From assembly GCF_002877365.1 (NCBI RefSeq), contig NZ_MCWZ01000331.1, positions 23,939-87,938 on the forward strand: a stretch of DNA of 64,000 nt. Direction: 5' to 3'. The notes under the pieces were generated by a model. It was not told the DNA's origin. It searched no databases and saw only the letters and a program-made list of their open reading frames with translations. Shown here piece after piece: positions 1-12,477 of this stretch (its first letter is position 1; every line of letters starts with the position of its first letter). Position numbers and translations under genes: made by a program. Source of the DNA: Vibrio sp. 10N.261.55.A7. GTDB lineage: Bacteria > Pseudomonadota > Gammaproteobacteria > Enterobacterales > Vibrionaceae.

Positions 1-184
1 CCACCGCTTTCAGAACGTCACCTTTCTTAACTTTACCGCGAGGAATTGCTTCCTTAACAGTAACTTTAATGACGTCTCCGATATGTGCATAACGGCGATG
101 TGAACCACCCAGGACCTTAATACACATTACTCTACGAGCGCCGGAATTATCCGCAGCGTCGAGTGTACTTTGCATTTGGATCAT
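1..184 (-). CDS. rplN: 50S ribosomal protein L14, 5' part (3' end outside window)
   Basis: The reverse strand reads [20 protein letters not shown] and continues with the L14 pattern [18 protein letters not shown] up to the window edge, so about half of the usual 122 residues is present. L14 sits at the 30S-50S interface of the ribosome. The ATG is at 182-184, preceded by a GGAG-type site (agcggagcac). It is the first gene of the spc operon. A terminator and a promoter lie between it and rpsQ, so it need not depend on S10 operon transcription. Truncation is only due to the window boundary. Confidence 0.96.
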   Translation of the reverse strand, partial: MIQMQSTLDAADNSGARRVMCIKVLGGSHRRYAHIGDVIKVTVKEAIPRGKVKKGDVLKAV

Positions 185-252
185 GTTAGTGCTCCGCTAA
201 ATATTAATACTAGACCCTCTCGGGTCGGGCTCCCTATATATAAGGGACGCGA

Positions 253-258
253 ATTGTA
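253..258 (-). promoter_or_regulatory. spc operon promoter, extended -10
   Basis: On the minus strand the hexamer TACAAT is preceded by TGG, giving an extended -10 (TG-n-TACAAT). No good -35 lies 17 bp upstream. The start would fall near 246, giving a leader of about 60 nt with two small hairpins (arms 213-217/222-226 and 231-235/243-247) before rplN. A spc promoter at this place is known in E. coli. The exact position here is inferred. Confidence 0.6.
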
Positions 259-283
259 CCACCCTTTCTTTCGATTGGGTAGA

Positions 284-322
284 CAAAAAACAAGCGGCTC
301 CAAAAATAAAATGGAGCCGCTT
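284..322 (-). terminator. Terminator closing the S10 operon after rpsQ
   Basis: Perfect 10-bp arms (292-301 and 313-322, AAGCGGCTCC on the minus strand) enclose an 11-nt A/T-rich loop and are followed on the minus strand by GTTTTTTG. It lies 22 nt after the rpsQ stop. Confidence 0.85.
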
Positions 323-344
323 GAATATCAAAGAAAACTCGAAA

Positions 345-599
345 TTAACCTTTCGCTTTTTCTAAGACTGATACCAATGTCCAAGACTTAGTCTTAGACA
401 GAGGACGACACTCTTGAACTTCAACTTTGTCGCCTAGGCCACATTCGTTGTTTTCATCGTGTGCGTGTACTTTAGTCGTACGCTTAGTGTACTTCCCGTA
501 AATTGGGTGCTTCACTGTGCGCTCGATAGCAACAACGATAGACTTGTCCATCTTGTCACTAACAACACGACCTTGCTGGGTACGTTTCTGTTCGCTCAT
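345..599 (-). CDS. rpsQ: 30S ribosomal protein S17
   Basis: 84 residues starting [20 protein letters not shown], the full usual length for S17, a primary 16S rRNA-binding protein of the small subunit body. The OB-fold region with the family pattern [18 protein letters not shown] is intact. Its ATG overlaps the rpmC stop by one base (TAATG), so the two are translationally coupled. It is the last gene of the S10 operon, followed at once by a strong terminator. Confidence 0.98.
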   Translation of the reverse strand: MSEQKRTQQGRVVSDKMDKSIVVAIERTVKHPIYGKYTKRTTKVHAHDENNECGLGDKVEVQECRPLSKTKSWTLVSVLEKAKG

Positions 600-790
600 T
601 ATGCGCCTGCCTTTTCAGTCAAAACAGTTTTCACACGTGCGATGTCACGGCGTACAGCTTTCAGAGTATGAGTTTGCTGTAGTTGACCAGTTGCAGCTTG
701 CATGCGCAAGTTAAACTGTTCACGTAGCAATTCTAATAGCTCAGCATTAAGCTCTTCAACGTTTTTCTCGCGTAGATCTTGTGCTTTCAT
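599..790 (-). CDS. rpmC: 50S ribosomal protein L29
   Basis: 63 residues, [20 protein letters not shown] and onward, the two-helix L29 protein found near the polypeptide exit tunnel. I chose the ATG at 790, which overlaps the rplP stop (ATGA). A GTG one codon upstream would add one residue and fits worse. The spacing shows tight coupling within the S10 operon. Confidence 0.97.
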   Translation of the reverse strand: MKAQDLREKNVEELNAELLELLREQFNLRMQAATGQLQQTHTLKAVRRDIARVKTVLTEKAGA

Positions 791-1200
791 CACATCACCT
801 GCTTAGTTACAAATGTAGTTTTGAACGGCAGTTTGCGAGCCGCAAGACGGAACGCTTCACGAGCCAATTCTTCAGGTACACCGTCCATTTCGTACATTAC
901 CTTTCCAGGTTGGATTTGGGCAACCCAGTACGCAACTGAACCTTTACCTTTACCCTGACGAACTTCAAGTGGTTTTTCAGTGATAGGCTTGTCTGGGAAC
1001 ACACGGATCCAGATTTTACCTTGACGCTTAACGTGACGCGTCATAGCACGACGTGCCGCTTCGATTTGACGAGCAGTTAGACGACCACGGCCAGTAGCTT
1101 TAAGACCAAATGTGCCGAAGCTTACATCTGTACCTTTAGCAAGACCACGGTTACGACCAGTCATAACCTTGCGGAACTTAGTACGTTTAGGTTGTAGCAT
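790..1200 (-). CDS. rplP: 50S ribosomal protein L16
   Basis: 136 residues, the exact family length, beginning [21 protein letters not shown]16 helps form the A-site region of the large subunit. The conserved basic segment [19 protein letters not shown] is complete. It lies between rpsC (11-nt gap) and rpmC (4-nt overlap) in the S10 operon. Confidence 0.98.
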   Translation of the reverse strand: MLQPKRTKFRKVMTGRNRGLAKGTDVSFGTFGLKATGRGRLTARQIEAARRAMTRHVKRQGKIWIRVFPDKPITEKPLEVRQGKGKGSVAYWVAQIQPGKVMYEMDGVPEELAREAFRLAARKLPFKTTFVTKQVM

Positions 1201-1211
1201 CTGTCGACTCC

Positions 1212-1910
1212 TTACTTACGGCCTTTACGCTGCTTCTTAGGCTTGTCGCCTTTTGGCTCAACAGCGTTAGCTGCTGGCATACCACCTAGAATCTCACCTT
1301 TGAAGATCCAAGTTTTAATGCCGATCACACCGTATTGAGTGTGAGCCGAAGAAGTTGCGTAATCAATGTCTGCACGTAGAGTGTGTAGAGGTACACGACC
1401 TTCACGGTACCACTCTGCACGTGCGATTTCAGCGCCGCCAAGACGACCGCTTACTTGCACTTTGATGCCTTTAGCGCCTAGACGCATAGCATTTTGTACC
1501 GCACGCTTCATAGCACGACGGAACATAACGCGACGCTCTAGTTGAGACGCGATGCTATCACCCACAAGTTGAGCATCAAGCTCAGGCTTACGTACTTCAG
1601 CGATATTGATTTGCGCTGGTACACCTGCGATTTTAGCTACAGCTGCGCGTAGTTTCTCTACATCTTCACCTTTCTTACCGATAACAACACCTGGACGAGC
1701 AGTGTGAATAGTCACACGAATACTCTTAGCAGGACGCTCGATAACGATACGTGATAGAGATGCTTTTTTCAGTTCACTTGTTAGGAACTGACGTACCTTG
1801 AAGTCGCCGTCTAGGTTGTCAGCGAAATCTTTGGTATTAGCAAACCATGTAGCATTCCAAGGCTTTACAATGCCAAGACGAATGCCATTAGGATGTACTT
1901 TCTGACCCAT
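1212..1910 (-). CDS. rpsC: 30S ribosomal protein S3
   Basis: 232 residues starting [26 protein letters not shown]-binding domain with the [15 protein letters not shown] pattern spans about residues 40-105, followed by the C-terminal S3 domain ([23 protein letters not shown]). The tail is rich in lysine and arginine. S3 lies at the mRNA entry side of the small subunit. Standard position between rplV and rplP. Confidence 0.98.
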   Translation of the reverse strand: MGQKVHPNGIRLGIVKPWNATWFANTKDFADNLDGDFKVRQFLTSELKKASLSRIVIERPAKSIRVTIHTARPGVVIGKKGEDVEKLRAAVAKIAGVPAQINIAEVRKPELDAQLVGDSIASQLERRVMFRRAMKRAVQNAMRLGAKGIKVQVSGRLGGAEIARAEWYREGRVPLHTLRADIDYATSSAHTQYGVIGIKTWIFKGEILGGMPAANAVEPKGDKPKKQRKGRK

Positions 1911-1926
1911 TGCTTACTCTCCTAGT

Positions 1927-2259
1927 CTAGCGATCAGCTACAACAATACTGATGTGGCTTGAACGCTTCAAGATACGATCCGCACGACCTTTAGCACGAG
2001 GCATAATACGCTTCATGATAGGGCCTTCGTCTACGAAGATTTTAGCGACACTTAGATCGTCAATATCTGCACCTTCGTTGTGTTCCGCGTTAGCGATTGC
2101 TGATTCAAGAACTTTCTTAATTAGTTCAGCAGCTTTTTTGTTGCTGAAAGTTAAGATTTCTAGAGCCTGATCAACAGATTTACCGCGAATTTGGTCTGCA
2201 ACTAAGCGAGCTTTCTGAGGCGAAATGCGAGCAAAGTTATGTTTAGCTAGTGCTTCCAT
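1927..2259 (-). CDS. rplV: 50S ribosomal protein L22
   Basis: 110 residues from the ATG at 2259. A second ATG lies directly upstream at 2262, but the AGGAG site is better spaced for the inner one, and 110 residues is the normal length. L22 lines the peptide exit tunnel. Its conserved C-terminal hairpin ([18 protein letters not shown]) is intact, without the small insertions or deletions associated with macrolide resistance. Confidence 0.96.
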   Translation of the reverse strand: MEALAKHNFARISPQKARLVADQIRGKSVDQALEILTFSNKKAAELIKKVLESAIANAEHNEGADIDDLSVAKIFVDEGPIMKRIMPRAKGRADRILKRSSHISIVVADR

Positions 2260-2269
2260 CATCTACTCC

Positions 2270-2560
<291 letters not shown>

Positions 2561-2567
2561 TTATAGA

Positions 2568-3392
2568 TTATTTAGTGCGACGACGTACAATGTACTTGTC
2601 GGTGCGTTTGTTTTTACGAGTCTTAAAGCCTTTAGTAGGCTGACCCCAAGGTGATACTGGGTGACGGCCACCAGAGGTTTTGCCTTCACCACCACCGTGT
2701 GGGTGGTCTACCGGGTTCATTACCACACCGCGAACGGTAGGACGAACACCGCGCCAGCGTGTAGCACCAGCTTTACCTAATTCACGTAGCATATGCTCAG
2801 AGTTACCAACTTCACCAACCGTTGCACGGCCTTCAGAAAGTACTTTGCGCATTTCACCAGAACGTAGACGGATAGTTACGTATGCACCGTCGCGAGCGAC
2901 GATTTGAGCATAAGCACCAGCCGAACGAGCTAGTTGTGCACCTTTACCAGGCTTAAGTTCAACACAGTGTACAGTAGAACCTACTGGAATGTTGCGCATC
3001 GGCAGAGTGTTACCTGCTTTGATTGGCGCATCAGCGCCAGATTGAATCTGGTCACCGGCTTGAACACCTTTAGGTGCGATAATGTAACGACGCTCACCGT
3101 CTGCGTACAGAACTAGAGCGATGTTAGCGCTACGGTTTGGATCATATTCTAGACGCTCAACTTTCGCTGGAATACCGTCTTTAGTACGTTTGAAGTCAAC
3201 TACACGGTAATGGTGCTTATGACCACCACCGATGTGACGTACTGTAATACGACCGTTGTTGTTACGACCACCGTTCTTAGAGTTTTTCTCTAGAAGTGGT
3301 GCGTATGGCTTACCCTTGTGTAGGTCAGCGTTAACAACTTTAACAACGTGACGACGACCAGGGGAAGTCGGCTTACATTTAACAATAGCCAT
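2568..3392 (-). CDS. rplB: 50S ribosomal protein L2
   Basis: 274 residues starting [20 protein letters not shown]. Contains the signature [20 protein letters not shown] near the C-terminus, with the histidine region linked to peptidyl transfer. L2 is a primary 23S rRNA-binding protein. Its order between rplW and rpsS is the standard S10 operon arrangement. Confidence 0.98.
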   Translation of the reverse strand: MAIVKCKPTSPGRRHVVKVVNADLHKGKPYAPLLEKNSKNGGRNNNGRITVRHIGGGHKHHYRVVDFKRTKDGIPAKVERLEYDPNRSANIALVLYADGERRYIIAPKGVQAGDQIQSGADAPIKAGNTLPMRNIPVGSTVHCVELKPGKGAQLARSAGAYAQIVARDGAYVTIRLRSGEMRKVLSEGRATVGEVGNSEHMLRELGKAGATRWRGVRPTVRGVVMNPVDHPHGGGEGKTSGGRHPVSPWGQPTKGFKTRKNKRTDKYIVRRRTK

Positions 3393-3407
3393 TTTTAACT
3401 ACTCCTG

Positions 3408-3710
3408 TTACTCAGCACCGCCAACGAAGTCAAGATCTTGACCTTCTTTCAAGGTAACATACGCTTTCTTAACGTCGCTGCGGCGACCTTGGCGTAGACC
3501 TTGACGTTTGGTCTTACCCTTATTAATAAGAGTATTTACAGACTTAACTTCAACTTCAAATAGCTTCTCTACAGCTGCTTTGATCTCTTTCTTAGTTGCA
3601 TCAATAGATACTTTGAAAACGATAGTGTTCGCTTTCTCAGCAGCCATAGTTGCTTTTTCAGAGATATGTGGAGCACGTAGAACTTTTAGTAGACGCTCTT
3701 CAGTGATCAT
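3408..3710 (-). CDS. rplW: 50S ribosomal protein L23
   Basis: 100 residues, [20 protein letters not shown] and onward, full length. L23 sits at the tunnel exit and is the docking site for trigger factor and SRP. Its start overlaps the rplD stop by 4 nt (ATGA), so translation is coupled. Confidence 0.98.
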   Translation of the reverse strand: MITEERLLKVLRAPHISEKATMAAEKANTIVFKVSIDATKKEIKAAVEKLFEVEVKSVNTLINKGKTKRQGLRQGRRSDVKKAYVTLKEGQDLDFVGGAE

Positions 3711-4309
3711 GCTAGAAGCTCCTCAACTTGCTTGACTGCTTCAGCAGTCATTAGAACCTTGTCGAAAGCGATTAGGCTTGCAGGATCAATCCCAGCAACG
3801 TCACGCGCATCAACTTTATAAAGGTTACGAGCAGCTAAGAATAGATTCTCATCTACTTCGCCAGTCACAATAAGAACATCGCTTAACTCAAGTTCATTAA
3901 GTTTAGCTACAAGCTCTTTTGTTTTTGGTGCTTCTACTGAGAAGTTATCAACAACGATTAAACGCTCTTGACGAACAAGCTCAGAAAGAATGCTTTTCAT
4001 AGCACCGCGGTACATTTTCTTGTTTACTTTTTGGCTGTGATCTTGTGGTTTCGCAGCAAAAGTAACACCACCTGTACGCCAGATTGGGCTACGAATTGTA
4101 CCAGCACGTGCGCGGCCAGTACCTTTTTGACGCCATGGCTTAGCGCCACCGCCAGAAACTTCTGAACGCGTCTTTTGAGCACGAGTACCTTGACGAGCAC
4201 CTGCTGCAAATGCAACAACTACTTGGTGAACAAGGGCTTCGTTGAACTCACGTCCGAAAGTAGTTTCGGAAACAGTTAGTGCATCAGCACCTTTAACCAT
4301 CAATTCCAT
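3707..4309 (-). CDS. rplD: 50S ribosomal protein L4, likely S10 operon autoregulator
   Basis: 200 residues, [20 protein letters not shown] and onward. It has the long internal loop rich in glycine, arginine and lysine ([20 protein letters not shown]) that reaches into the exit tunnel. In E. coli and, as I recall, V. cholerae, L4 also binds the S10 leader and represses its own operon. The long leader upstream of rpsJ fits this. Confidence 0.98.
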   Translation of the reverse strand: MELMVKGADALTVSETTFGREFNEALVHQVVVAFAAGARQGTRAQKTRSEVSGGGAKPWRQKGTGRARAGTIRSPIWRTGGVTFAAKPQDHSQKVNKKMYRGAMKSILSELVRQERLIVVDNFSVEAPKTKELVAKLNELELSDVLIVTGEVDENLFLAARNLYKVDARDVAGIDPASLIAFDKVLMTAEAVKQVEELLA

Positions 4310-4325
4310 TACTTACTCCTAGACG

Positions 4326-4955
4326 TTATGCTTTAATAGCTGGTTTTACGATCACGTTGCCACCTGTTGAGCCCGGTACTGCACCTTTAATAAGGAGAAG
4401 ATTGCGCTCAGCGTCAACACGTACGATCTCTAGGTTTTGAGTCGTTACACGCTCAGCACCCATATGACCTGCCATTTTCTTGCCTTTGAACACGCGACCT
4501 GGAGTTTGACATTGGCCAATTGAACCCGGTGCACGGTGAGACAAAGAGTTACCGTGAGTCATATCTTGAGTAGAGAAATTCCAACGCTTAATTGCGCCTT
4601 GGAAGCCTTTACCTTTAGAAGTACCAGTAACGTCTACTTTTTTAATTTCGTTGAATAGTTCTACGTTTAGCTCAGCGCCAACTTCAAACTCTTCTCCGTT
4701 TTCTAAACGGAATTCCCAAAGACCGCGACCAGCTTCAACACCTGCTTTCGCAAAGTGACCAGCTTCTGGCTTAGTTACGCGGTTAGCTTTCTTAGCACCA
4801 GCAGTTACTTGAATTGCTGCGTAGCCGTCATTCTCAATAGTACGTACTTGAGAAACGCGGTTAGCTTCAACTTCAACAACAGTTACTGGGATAGAAACGC
4901 CTTCTTCGGTAAATACGCGGGTCATACCCACTTTACGTCCGACTAGACCAATCAT
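4326..4955 (-). CDS. rplC: 50S ribosomal protein L3
   Basis: 209 residues, [20 protein letters not shown] and onward. The family signature around [12 protein letters not shown] and the glutamine in the [18 protein letters not shown] region (the site methylated by PrmB in E. coli) are present. L3 is an early assembly protein near the peptidyl transferase centre. Confidence 0.98.
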   Translation of the reverse strand: MIGLVGRKVGMTRVFTEEGVSIPVTVVEVEANRVSQVRTIENDGYAAIQVTAGAKKANRVTKPEAGHFAKAGVEAGRGLWEFRLENGEEFEVGAELNVELFNEIKKVDVTGTSKGKGFQGAIKRWNFSTQDMTHGNSLSHRAPGSIGQCQTPGRVFKGKKMAGHMGAERVTTQNLEIVRVDAERNLLLIKGAVPGSTGGNVIVKPAIKA

Positions 4956-4969
4956 TATTCTAATCTCCC

Positions 4970-5576
<607 letters not shown>

Positions 5577-5582
5577 CGGTGC

Positions 5583-5610
5583 ATTATACAGATCACAGTT
5601 TCACATGCAA
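5583..5610 (-). promoter_or_regulatory. S10 operon promoter
   Basis: On the minus strand TTGCAT (5605-5610), a 16-bp spacer and TATAAT (5583-5588), very close to the sigma-70 consensus. The transcript would start near 5576, at the first leader hairpin. Confidence 0.85.
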
Positions 5611-5663
5611 GGGGTGTTTGAAAAATAAACGAATGAGGGAAAAATGGAATAGAATTCAAGTTA

Positions 5664-5702
5664 GCTACCTCTAGGTTTCATCAAATGAACACTAAAGGTA
5701 GC
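5664..5702 (-). terminator. Hairpin after rlmB, possible weak terminator
   Basis: Arms GCTACCT (5664-5670) and AGGTAGC (5696-5702) lie 13 nt beyond the rlmB stop. There is no immediate T-run on the minus strand. The nearest five Ts are about 20 nt further on, so it may act as an RNA 3'-end barrier rather than an intrinsic terminator. Confidence 0.4.
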
Positions 5703-5715
5703 AATGCGATAAGCC

Positions 5716-6453
5716 TTAGCCGATGCGCTGTCTCACAGCTTCAAATAAACAAATTCCCGAAGCAACGGAAACGTTAAGGCTAGATACACTTCCGGCCATT
5801 GGAATTTTAATCAAATCATCACACGTTTCTCGAGTGAGTCTTCTCATTCCATCCCCTTCAGCCCCCATCACGATGGCCAGTGGACCCGACAATTTAGCTT
5901 GATAGATATCGTGTGTTGCTTCGCCAGCTGTGCCCACAAACCAAATGCCTTTTTCCTGCAGTGCACGCATAGTACGAGCAAGGTTCGTTACGCGTACGAG
6001 TGGAACCATTTCAGCTGCACCACAAGCAACTTTGCTTACCGTTGCGGTTAGTGGCGCTGACCTGTCTTTAGGCACGATCACTGCTGCAACACCTGCTGCA
6101 TCAGCGTTTCTTAAACAAGCTCCAAGGTTATGTGGATCAGTCACACCGTCTAGCACTAATAAAAGTGGTTGTTCATGTTGCGCGATGATTGAGTCTAGAT
6201 CATTCTCATTAAGCGGTTTTGCCGCTTTAACTTTTGCAATCAGGCCTTGGTGATTTGCGCCTTGAGCTTTATCATCCAGAGCTTTTCGACCCATTTTTTG
6301 GATCGATACACCACAGACCTGAAGTTCATTCAATAACGGAAGTACTCGATCATCTTGACGGCCTTTCAACACATAGGCTTCAATGAACCTTTCTGGGTCT
6401 TTTGTTAGCACCGCTTTAACGGCATGAATACCATAAATTAATTCATTACTCAT
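5716..6453 (-). CDS. rlmB: 23S rRNA (guanosine-2'-O-)-methyltransferase RlmB
   Basis: 245 residues, the usual length for this SpoU/TrmH-family enzyme, which methylates the 2'-O of G2251 in 23S rRNA using SAM. The N-terminal substrate-binding domain (to about residue 75) is followed by the knotted SPOUT domain with the motifs [33 protein letters not shown] and [11 protein letters not shown] that form the SAM knot. It is 15 nt downstream of rnr, as in E. coli (rnr-rlmB), and is probably cotranscribed with it. Confidence 0.96.
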   Translation of the reverse strand: MSNELIYGIHAVKAVLTKDPERFIEAYVLKGRQDDRVLPLLNELQVCGVSIQKMGRKALDDKAQGANHQGLIAKVKAAKPLNENDLDSIIAQHEQPLLLVLDGVTDPHNLGACLRNADAAGVAAVIVPKDRSAPLTATVSKVACGAAEMVPLVRVTNLARTMRALQEKGIWFVGTAGEATHDIYQAKLSGPLAIVMGAEGDGMRRLTRETCDDLIKIPMAGSVSSLNVSVASGICLFEAVRQRIG

Positions 6454-6468
6454 TATCTAATCCACTGC

Positions 6469-8925
6469 TTACTTTTTAGCGCGAGCTTTATCAGAGCCTG
6501 CGCGAGATTTCTTTTTACGAGCGTTGGGCTTTTTCTTACCGTTCTTATTAGATGCCTCTTCTTTTGAGCCATCAGGACGCTTTGTAGGTTCAACCATCGC
6601 CTTCGCTTTTTCGCCCGGTTTTCTGCCTTTGCTCGAGCTACGACGCTTATTCTTCGCCTTCTCTTGCGCTTCGGCTGCCCGTTTCTTCGTTGTCTTACCT
6701 TTGCCACGCACTTTACGCTCAGTACCAACCAATTCAAAATCGATTTGACGGCTATCAAGATTAACCGCTTTAACGGTTACTTTAACTGAGTCTCCTAAAC
6801 GGTAGATCATACCGCCGGCTTCTCCAATAAGACGTTGCCCCATCGGATCAAACTGATAATAGTCATTCGCTAGTGATGAGATGTGTACTAATCCATCAAT
6901 ATGTAATTCAGTTAGACGAACAAAGAAACCAAAACCAGTCACATTAGCAATAACGCCGTCCATTTCCTCACCGACATGGTCCTGCATGTATTCACACTTG
7001 AGCCAATCGTTGACTTCACGCGTTGCATCATCAGCGCGACGTTCAGTCATTGAACATTGTTCACCGTAGAAGTCCATGTCATCGAAAGAGTAATGATACC
7101 CGCCAGTTGGTGTCCAACGGTCTGTATTATTCCCTTTTTCTTTCGCTACTAGATACTTAATTGCACGATGAAGTAGCAAATCAGGATAACGACGAATTGG
7201 AGACGTAAAGTGAGCATAGCGTTTTAGCGCTAGACCGAAGTGACCGCAATTATCCGCGTTATATACAGCCTGCTTCATTGAGCGTAATAGCATCGTTTGA
7301 ATAAGCTCTTTATCTTCACGCTCGCTTATCTGGTGCATCAACTCAGCGTAATCTGTTGGAGAAGGTTGCAACCCACCACTTAAGCTCAGGCCTAGCTCAC
7401 CAAGAAAGCTTCTAAAGCCAGTTAGCCTTTCCTCTCCTGGGGTTTCATGAATTCGATAAAGTGCCGCTTCTTTGGCTTTTTCAACTAACGATGCTGACGC
7501 TATATTCGCGAGAATCATACACTCTTCAATGATCTTATGCGCATCGTTACGAATCACAGGTTCAATACGGTCGATCTTACGGTCCGAATTAAAGATGAAC
7601 TTGGTTTCCACCGTCTCAAATTCTATAGCGCCGCGTTTGTCCCGAGTTTGTTTCAGTACCTTATACATCTTGTGCAGCTCTTCAAGATGCGGAACCTCTT
7701 TTCCATATCGAAGACGCAGGTCATCGTCACCGTCTAATATTGAGCCTACTTTATTGTAAGTAAGGCGAGCATGTGAATTCATCACCGCTTCGTAATGTTT
7801 ATAACCGGATAGTTTGCCGTTTGCTGAGATGGTCATTTCACAAACCATACATAAACGATCCACTTGTGGATTCAACGAACACAGGCCATTCGACAAAACT
7901 TCTGGTAACATCGGTACAACTTGAGATGGGAAATAAACCGAGTTACCGCGATTTATCGCTTCCTTGTCTAAAGCTGTATCTGGACGGACATAATAGCTAA
8001 CGTCCGCAATGGCTACCCATAAACGCCAACCGCCGCCTTTCTTCGCTTCACAATAAACAGCATCATCAAAGTCTCGGGCGTCTTCACCATCAATGGTTAC
8101 CAATGGCAGTTCACGTAGGTCGACTCTGTCTTTTTTAGCTTCTTCCGGTACAAACTCACCAAGATTGGCAATTTGCTTATCAACGGCTTCAGGCCACTCA
8201 TTAGGAATTTGATGTGTTCGAATCGCTATTTGGGTTTCCATACCAGGCGCCATATTTTCACCCAATACTTCTGTAACCTTACCCATCATGCCGCGACTTC
8301 GCGTGCCACGATCGGTCAGTTCAATCACGACAACGTTACCCATCCTTGCTGCACTCTTATGTTCAGTAGGGATAAGGATATCTTGAGTAATCCTAGAGTC
8401 GTCACAAACAACAAAAGAGTGACCATACTCTAAGAAGAAGCGTCCCACGAGAGGGGTTGTCCGCTCTTCGAGTACTCGAACCAGGCGGCCTTCTTTGCGG
8501 CCCCTCTTGTCGGTACCTGTCTGTTGAACTAGTACAAGGTCGCCATGAATGATATGACGCATTTGATGATGAGGGAGTAAAACATCGTTGTCTTTACCAA
8601 TACTCCCCTCAGGCCGAACCCAGCCAAAACCGTCTTTGTGTCCAATAACTAATCCTTTAATAAGATCTAGCTTTTCTGGAAGGGCATAACACTGACGACG
8701 AGTAAAAATTAACTGACCGTCCCTTTCCATAGCACGAAGACGACGACGAAGCCCTTCGTACTGCTCTTCTCCTTGCAACTCAAGAGCTTCGAATAGATCA
8801 TTTCTGTTCATTGGAACATTAGCCGTCGTTAGAAATTCAATGATGAATTCACGACTAGGCACTGGATTTTCGTAGTTTTTAGATTCACGTTCCGCAAAGG
8901 GATCGCTATTGCTTTTTTCTGACAT
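6469..8925 (-). CDS. rnr: Ribonuclease R (3'-5' exoribonuclease)
   Basis: 818 residues. Domain order: winged-helix and cold-shock domains (about 20-230), the RNB catalytic domain with the acidic cluster [15 protein letters not shown] (about 270-285) and a C-terminal S1 domain (about 640-725). A long, highly basic tail from about 735 is rich in Lys, Arg and Ala. RNase R degrades structured RNA, including rRNA fragments. The tail is typical of the family and helps with ribosome binding and turnover of the enzyme. Located directly upstream of rlmB. Confidence 0.97.
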   Translation of the reverse strand: MSEKSNSDPFAERESKNYENPVPSREFIIEFLTTANVPMNRNDLFEALELQGEEQYEGLRRRLRAMERDGQLIFTRRQCYALPEKLDLIKGLVIGHKDGFGWVRPEGSIGKDNDVLLPHHQMRHIIHGDLVLVQQTGTDKRGRKEGRLVRVLEERTTPLVGRFFLEYGHSFVVCDDSRITQDILIPTEHKSAARMGNVVVIELTDRGTRSRGMMGKVTEVLGENMAPGMETQIAIRTHQIPNEWPEAVDKQIANLGEFVPEEAKKDRVDLRELPLVTIDGEDARDFDDAVYCEAKKGGGWRLWVAIADVSYYVRPDTALDKEAINRGNSVYFPSQVVPMLPEVLSNGLCSLNPQVDRLCMVCEMTISANGKLSGYKHYEAVMNSHARLTYNKVGSILDGDDDLRLRYGKEVPHLEELHKMYKVLKQTRDKRGAIEFETVETKFIFNSDRKIDRIEPVIRNDAHKIIEECMILANIASASLVEKAKEAALYRIHETPGEERLTGFRSFLGELGLSLSGGLQPSPTDYAELMHQISEREDKELIQTMLLRSMKQAVYNADNCGHFGLALKRYAHFTSPIRRYPDLLLHRAIKYLVAKEKGNNTDRWTPTGGYHYSFDDMDFYGEQCSMTERRADDATREVNDWLKCEYMQDHVGEEMDGVIANVTGFGFFVRLTELHIDGLVHISSLANDYYQFDPMGQRLIGEAGGMIYRLGDSVKVTVKAVNLDSRQIDFELVGTERKVRGKGKTTKKRAAEAQEKAKNKRRSSSKGRKPGEKAKAMVEPTKRPDGSKEEASNKNGKKKPNARKKKSRAGSDKARAKK

Positions 8926-9013
8926 ATACTCGCCTACTGAAGCAAGGAGGGGTTAATTTTAGTATATCTGACTCCTCAACTAAGCTACAGGATTGCTTTT
9001 AAGATAGAGAAAC

Positions 9014-9044
9014 AAAATGCCTAGCAATCAATTGCTAGGCATTT
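9014..9044 (-). terminator. motX terminator
   Basis: Arms AAAATGCCTAGCAAT (9014-9028) and ATTGCTAGGCATTT (9031-9044) form a near-perfect palindrome 19 nt past the motX stop, followed on the minus strand by TTTTGTTT. Confidence 0.75.
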
Positions 9045-9062
9045 CATAAGTAATAATATTGT

Positions 9063-9698
9063 TTACCAGAAGGTATCTCGCCGTTTGGCTCTGGCAATAA
9101 TGTTGTCTGGCATTCGGTTTTCCAGACCTTGCCGTAATACGGATATTCGCCGGTGCGTACGCTGGTCTGCCGTCACTGAGTTATAGAGCCACCGATAGGC
9201 ATCTTCATAATCGAGTGGACTTCCATAATCTCGCAATAGTAATTCAGCAAGATGAATACGCGCATCTAAATTCCCCATGGCCGCCGCTTCGCGCAAGTAA
9301 GGGATCGCCCTCTCTTTATCTTGCTGAACTAACGTGCCACGAGAATAGTAACTACCTAACTGTTCAAGTGCAGACGGTAAACCTTGATGGGCTGCGTTCT
9401 CCATATAATAGAGGCCAAGCTCAACATCTTGTTCAACACAAACACCCCACGCCAACATATCTCCGTAGAGAAATTCGTACGAAGGCAGGCTGATACGAGT
9501 AGCACGTGCGACAATGTCTTCCACTAACTGGCACTTGTCCGCTTTGACTCGCTCAAGATGTTTATTCTGTTCAATCAGTTTGATTAGTTCAGCTTCAGAA
9601 TATATAGGAATCGGCTCACCTATTCCTGTCACGTTTGCGTGACAAAACGATGAACCTATTGCCATCAATAACGAAGCTGCTACCGTTCGTAGCTTCAT
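9063..9698 (-). CDS. motX: Sodium-type polar flagellar motor protein MotX
   Basis: 211 residues from the ATG at 9698. The TTG at 9716 is not supported. A signal peptide (MKLRTVAASLLMAIGSSFCHA) precedes a periplasmic protein with Sel1-like helical repeats, best seen in ENAAHQGLPSALEQLGSYYS and LREAAAMGNLDARIHLAELL. MotX and MotY form the T-ring of the Vibrio polar flagellum and are needed to place the PomA/PomB sodium stator. It stands alone between rnr and purA, far from other flagellar genes, and has its own sigma-28-type promoter. Length and sequence match my memory of Vibrio MotX. Confidence 0.92.
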   Translation of the reverse strand: MKLRTVAASLLMAIGSSFCHANVTGIGEPIPIYSEAELIKLIEQNKHLERVKADKCQLVEDIVARATRISLPSYEFLYGDMLAWGVCVEQDVELGLYYMENAAHQGLPSALEQLGSYYSRGTLVQQDKERAIPYLREAAAMGNLDARIHLAELLLRDYGSPLDYEDAYRWLYNSVTADQRTHRRISVLRQGLENRMPDNIIARAKRRDTFW

Positions 9699-9773
9699 AT
9701 CTGCACTCTTTATCAATTCCGATAGCCCTATAAGTATAGTGATAAATCACACAAGGGCTTGGGCTTGATTTCT

Positions 9774-9800
9774 ATATCGGCAAAAAATCGAATCCCTTTA
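9774..9800 (-). promoter_or_regulatory. Sigma-28 (FliA) promoter for motX
   Basis: On the minus strand TAAAGGGA (9793-9800), an 11-bp spacer (9782-9792) and GCCGATAT (9774-9781). The E. coli sigma-28 consensus is TAAAGTTT-N11-GCCGATAA, so the -10 matches 7 of 8 and the -35 begins with TAAAG, at the exact spacing. The start would be near 9767, about 70 nt before the ATG. Confidence 0.8.
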
Positions 9801-9865
9801 GGCAAATATTGCCCAATTCGGCAATTCCTTGCCGCAAGACGAACAAAATAGCATCAAACTACACA

Positions 9866-9891
9866 TAAAAAAACCGACCATTAAGGTCGGC
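9866..9891 (-). terminator. purA terminator
   Basis: CCGACC (9874-9879) and GGTCGG (9885-9890), with a run of eight Ts on the minus strand after the stem, 27 nt past the purA stop. Confidence 0.88.
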
Positions 9892-9917
9892 TTTTACAAC
9901 TTCTTAAATTTCAACCA

Positions 9918-11529
<1,612 letters not shown>

Positions 11530-12111
11530 TTAGTTAGAGCTGCAACCGCCGCCACCACAACAACCTTCTTTTTCTTCTTTCTCGCCGTGACCTTCGCCAC
11601 CGCAGCAACCGCCCTCATGGTCGTGATCATGGTCTGAACCACAGCCACCTTCTTTGTGCACATGTCCATGCTCGACTTCTTCAGCCGTTGCTTCACGAAC
11701 AGCCACAACTTCAACATCAAACGTTAAAGTTTGCCCTGCAAGCATGTGGTTACCATCAACCACTACTTCATCACCATCAACTTCTGTCACTTCGACAGGG
11801 ATCGGACCTTGATCTGTATCTGCCAAGAAACGCATACCCACTTCAATTTGCTCAACGCCTTGGAATACGTTTGCAGGTACACGCTGTACTAGCGCATCGT
11901 TGTGCTCGCCGTAGCCATCTTCAGGAGAGATAGTTGCAGAGAATTTATCGCCAGCAACTTTACCTTCTAGTTTGCTTTCCAAACCAGTAATGAGGTTGTT
12001 GTTGCCATGAAGGTAATCAAGAGGTGCTTCTACTGTAGACTTATCCACTACCGCACCTTCAACTTTTACTTCGTATGCCAAGCTAACGACAACATTCTTT
12101 TCAATCTTCAT
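11530..12111 (-). CDS. slyD: FKBP-type peptidyl-prolyl isomerase SlyD with metal-binding tail
   Basis: 193 residues from the ATG at 12111 (MKIEKNVVVSLAYEV), with GGAG 5 nt upstream. A longer frame to 12150 lacks support. Residues 1-145 form the FKBP domain with the inserted-flap chaperone domain. The tail (about 150-193) is full of His, Cys, Gly and Glu (HGHVHKEGGCGSDHDHDHEG and several CCGG groups). SlyD acts as a proline isomerase and chaperone and supplies nickel for hydrogenase maturation. The order slyD-yheV-kefB-kefG matches enterobacteria. Confidence 0.95.
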   Translation of the reverse strand: MKIEKNVVVSLAYEVKVEGAVVDKSTVEAPLDYLHGNNNLITGLESKLEGKVAGDKFSATISPEDGYGEHNDALVQRVPANVFQGVEQIEVGMRFLADTDQGPIPVEVTEVDGDEVVVDGNHMLAGQTLTFDVEVVAVREATAEEVEHGHVHKEGGCGSDHDHDHEGGCCGGEGHGEKEEKEGCCGGGGCSSN

Positions 12112-12222
12112 ATTTGCTCCAAGGCAGTTACAGCTTGAGAAACTCCCCAAGCAAAATTTTACATCTTGAGGCTTGCCCCAAGTCAGTTGGCTATATTATG
12201 GGGATCAAATAATGAAACTCAA

Positions 12223-12438
12223 TTATTCCGGCTTAAAAATCCCAATCATTTCCTGTGAAGCATGTTCACTAGAATCTACAGACTTCGGTTTACGTTGATC
12301 AATATGTTGGCATTCAACACATTCTACCATTTCAATATTGTTCTCAATCCACCAGCGTAGTGTATCTGGCGCTTGGCACTTAGGGCAGTTCGCCCCTGCT
12401 ATAAATCGTTTTTTCACGTTTAGCTTAACCTTACTCAT
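12223..12438 (-). CDS. yheV: YheV family putative zinc-ribbon protein
   Basis: 71 residues. Two pairs of cysteines, CPKC (about 18-21) and CVEC (about 40-43), are arranged as a small zinc ribbon, with the conserved segment APDTLRWW between them. Function is unknown; I know it only as a conserved partner of kefB in gamma-proteobacteria. It lies 39 nt downstream of kefB in the same direction, so cotranscription is likely. Confidence 0.85.
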   Translation of the reverse strand: MSKVKLNVKKRFIAGANCPKCQAPDTLRWWIENNIEMVECVECQHIDQRKPKSVDSSEHASQEMIGIFKPE

Positions 12439-12477
12439 AACAACTCCATAGGTTTCTGGTCATTATCTACACCAGTA

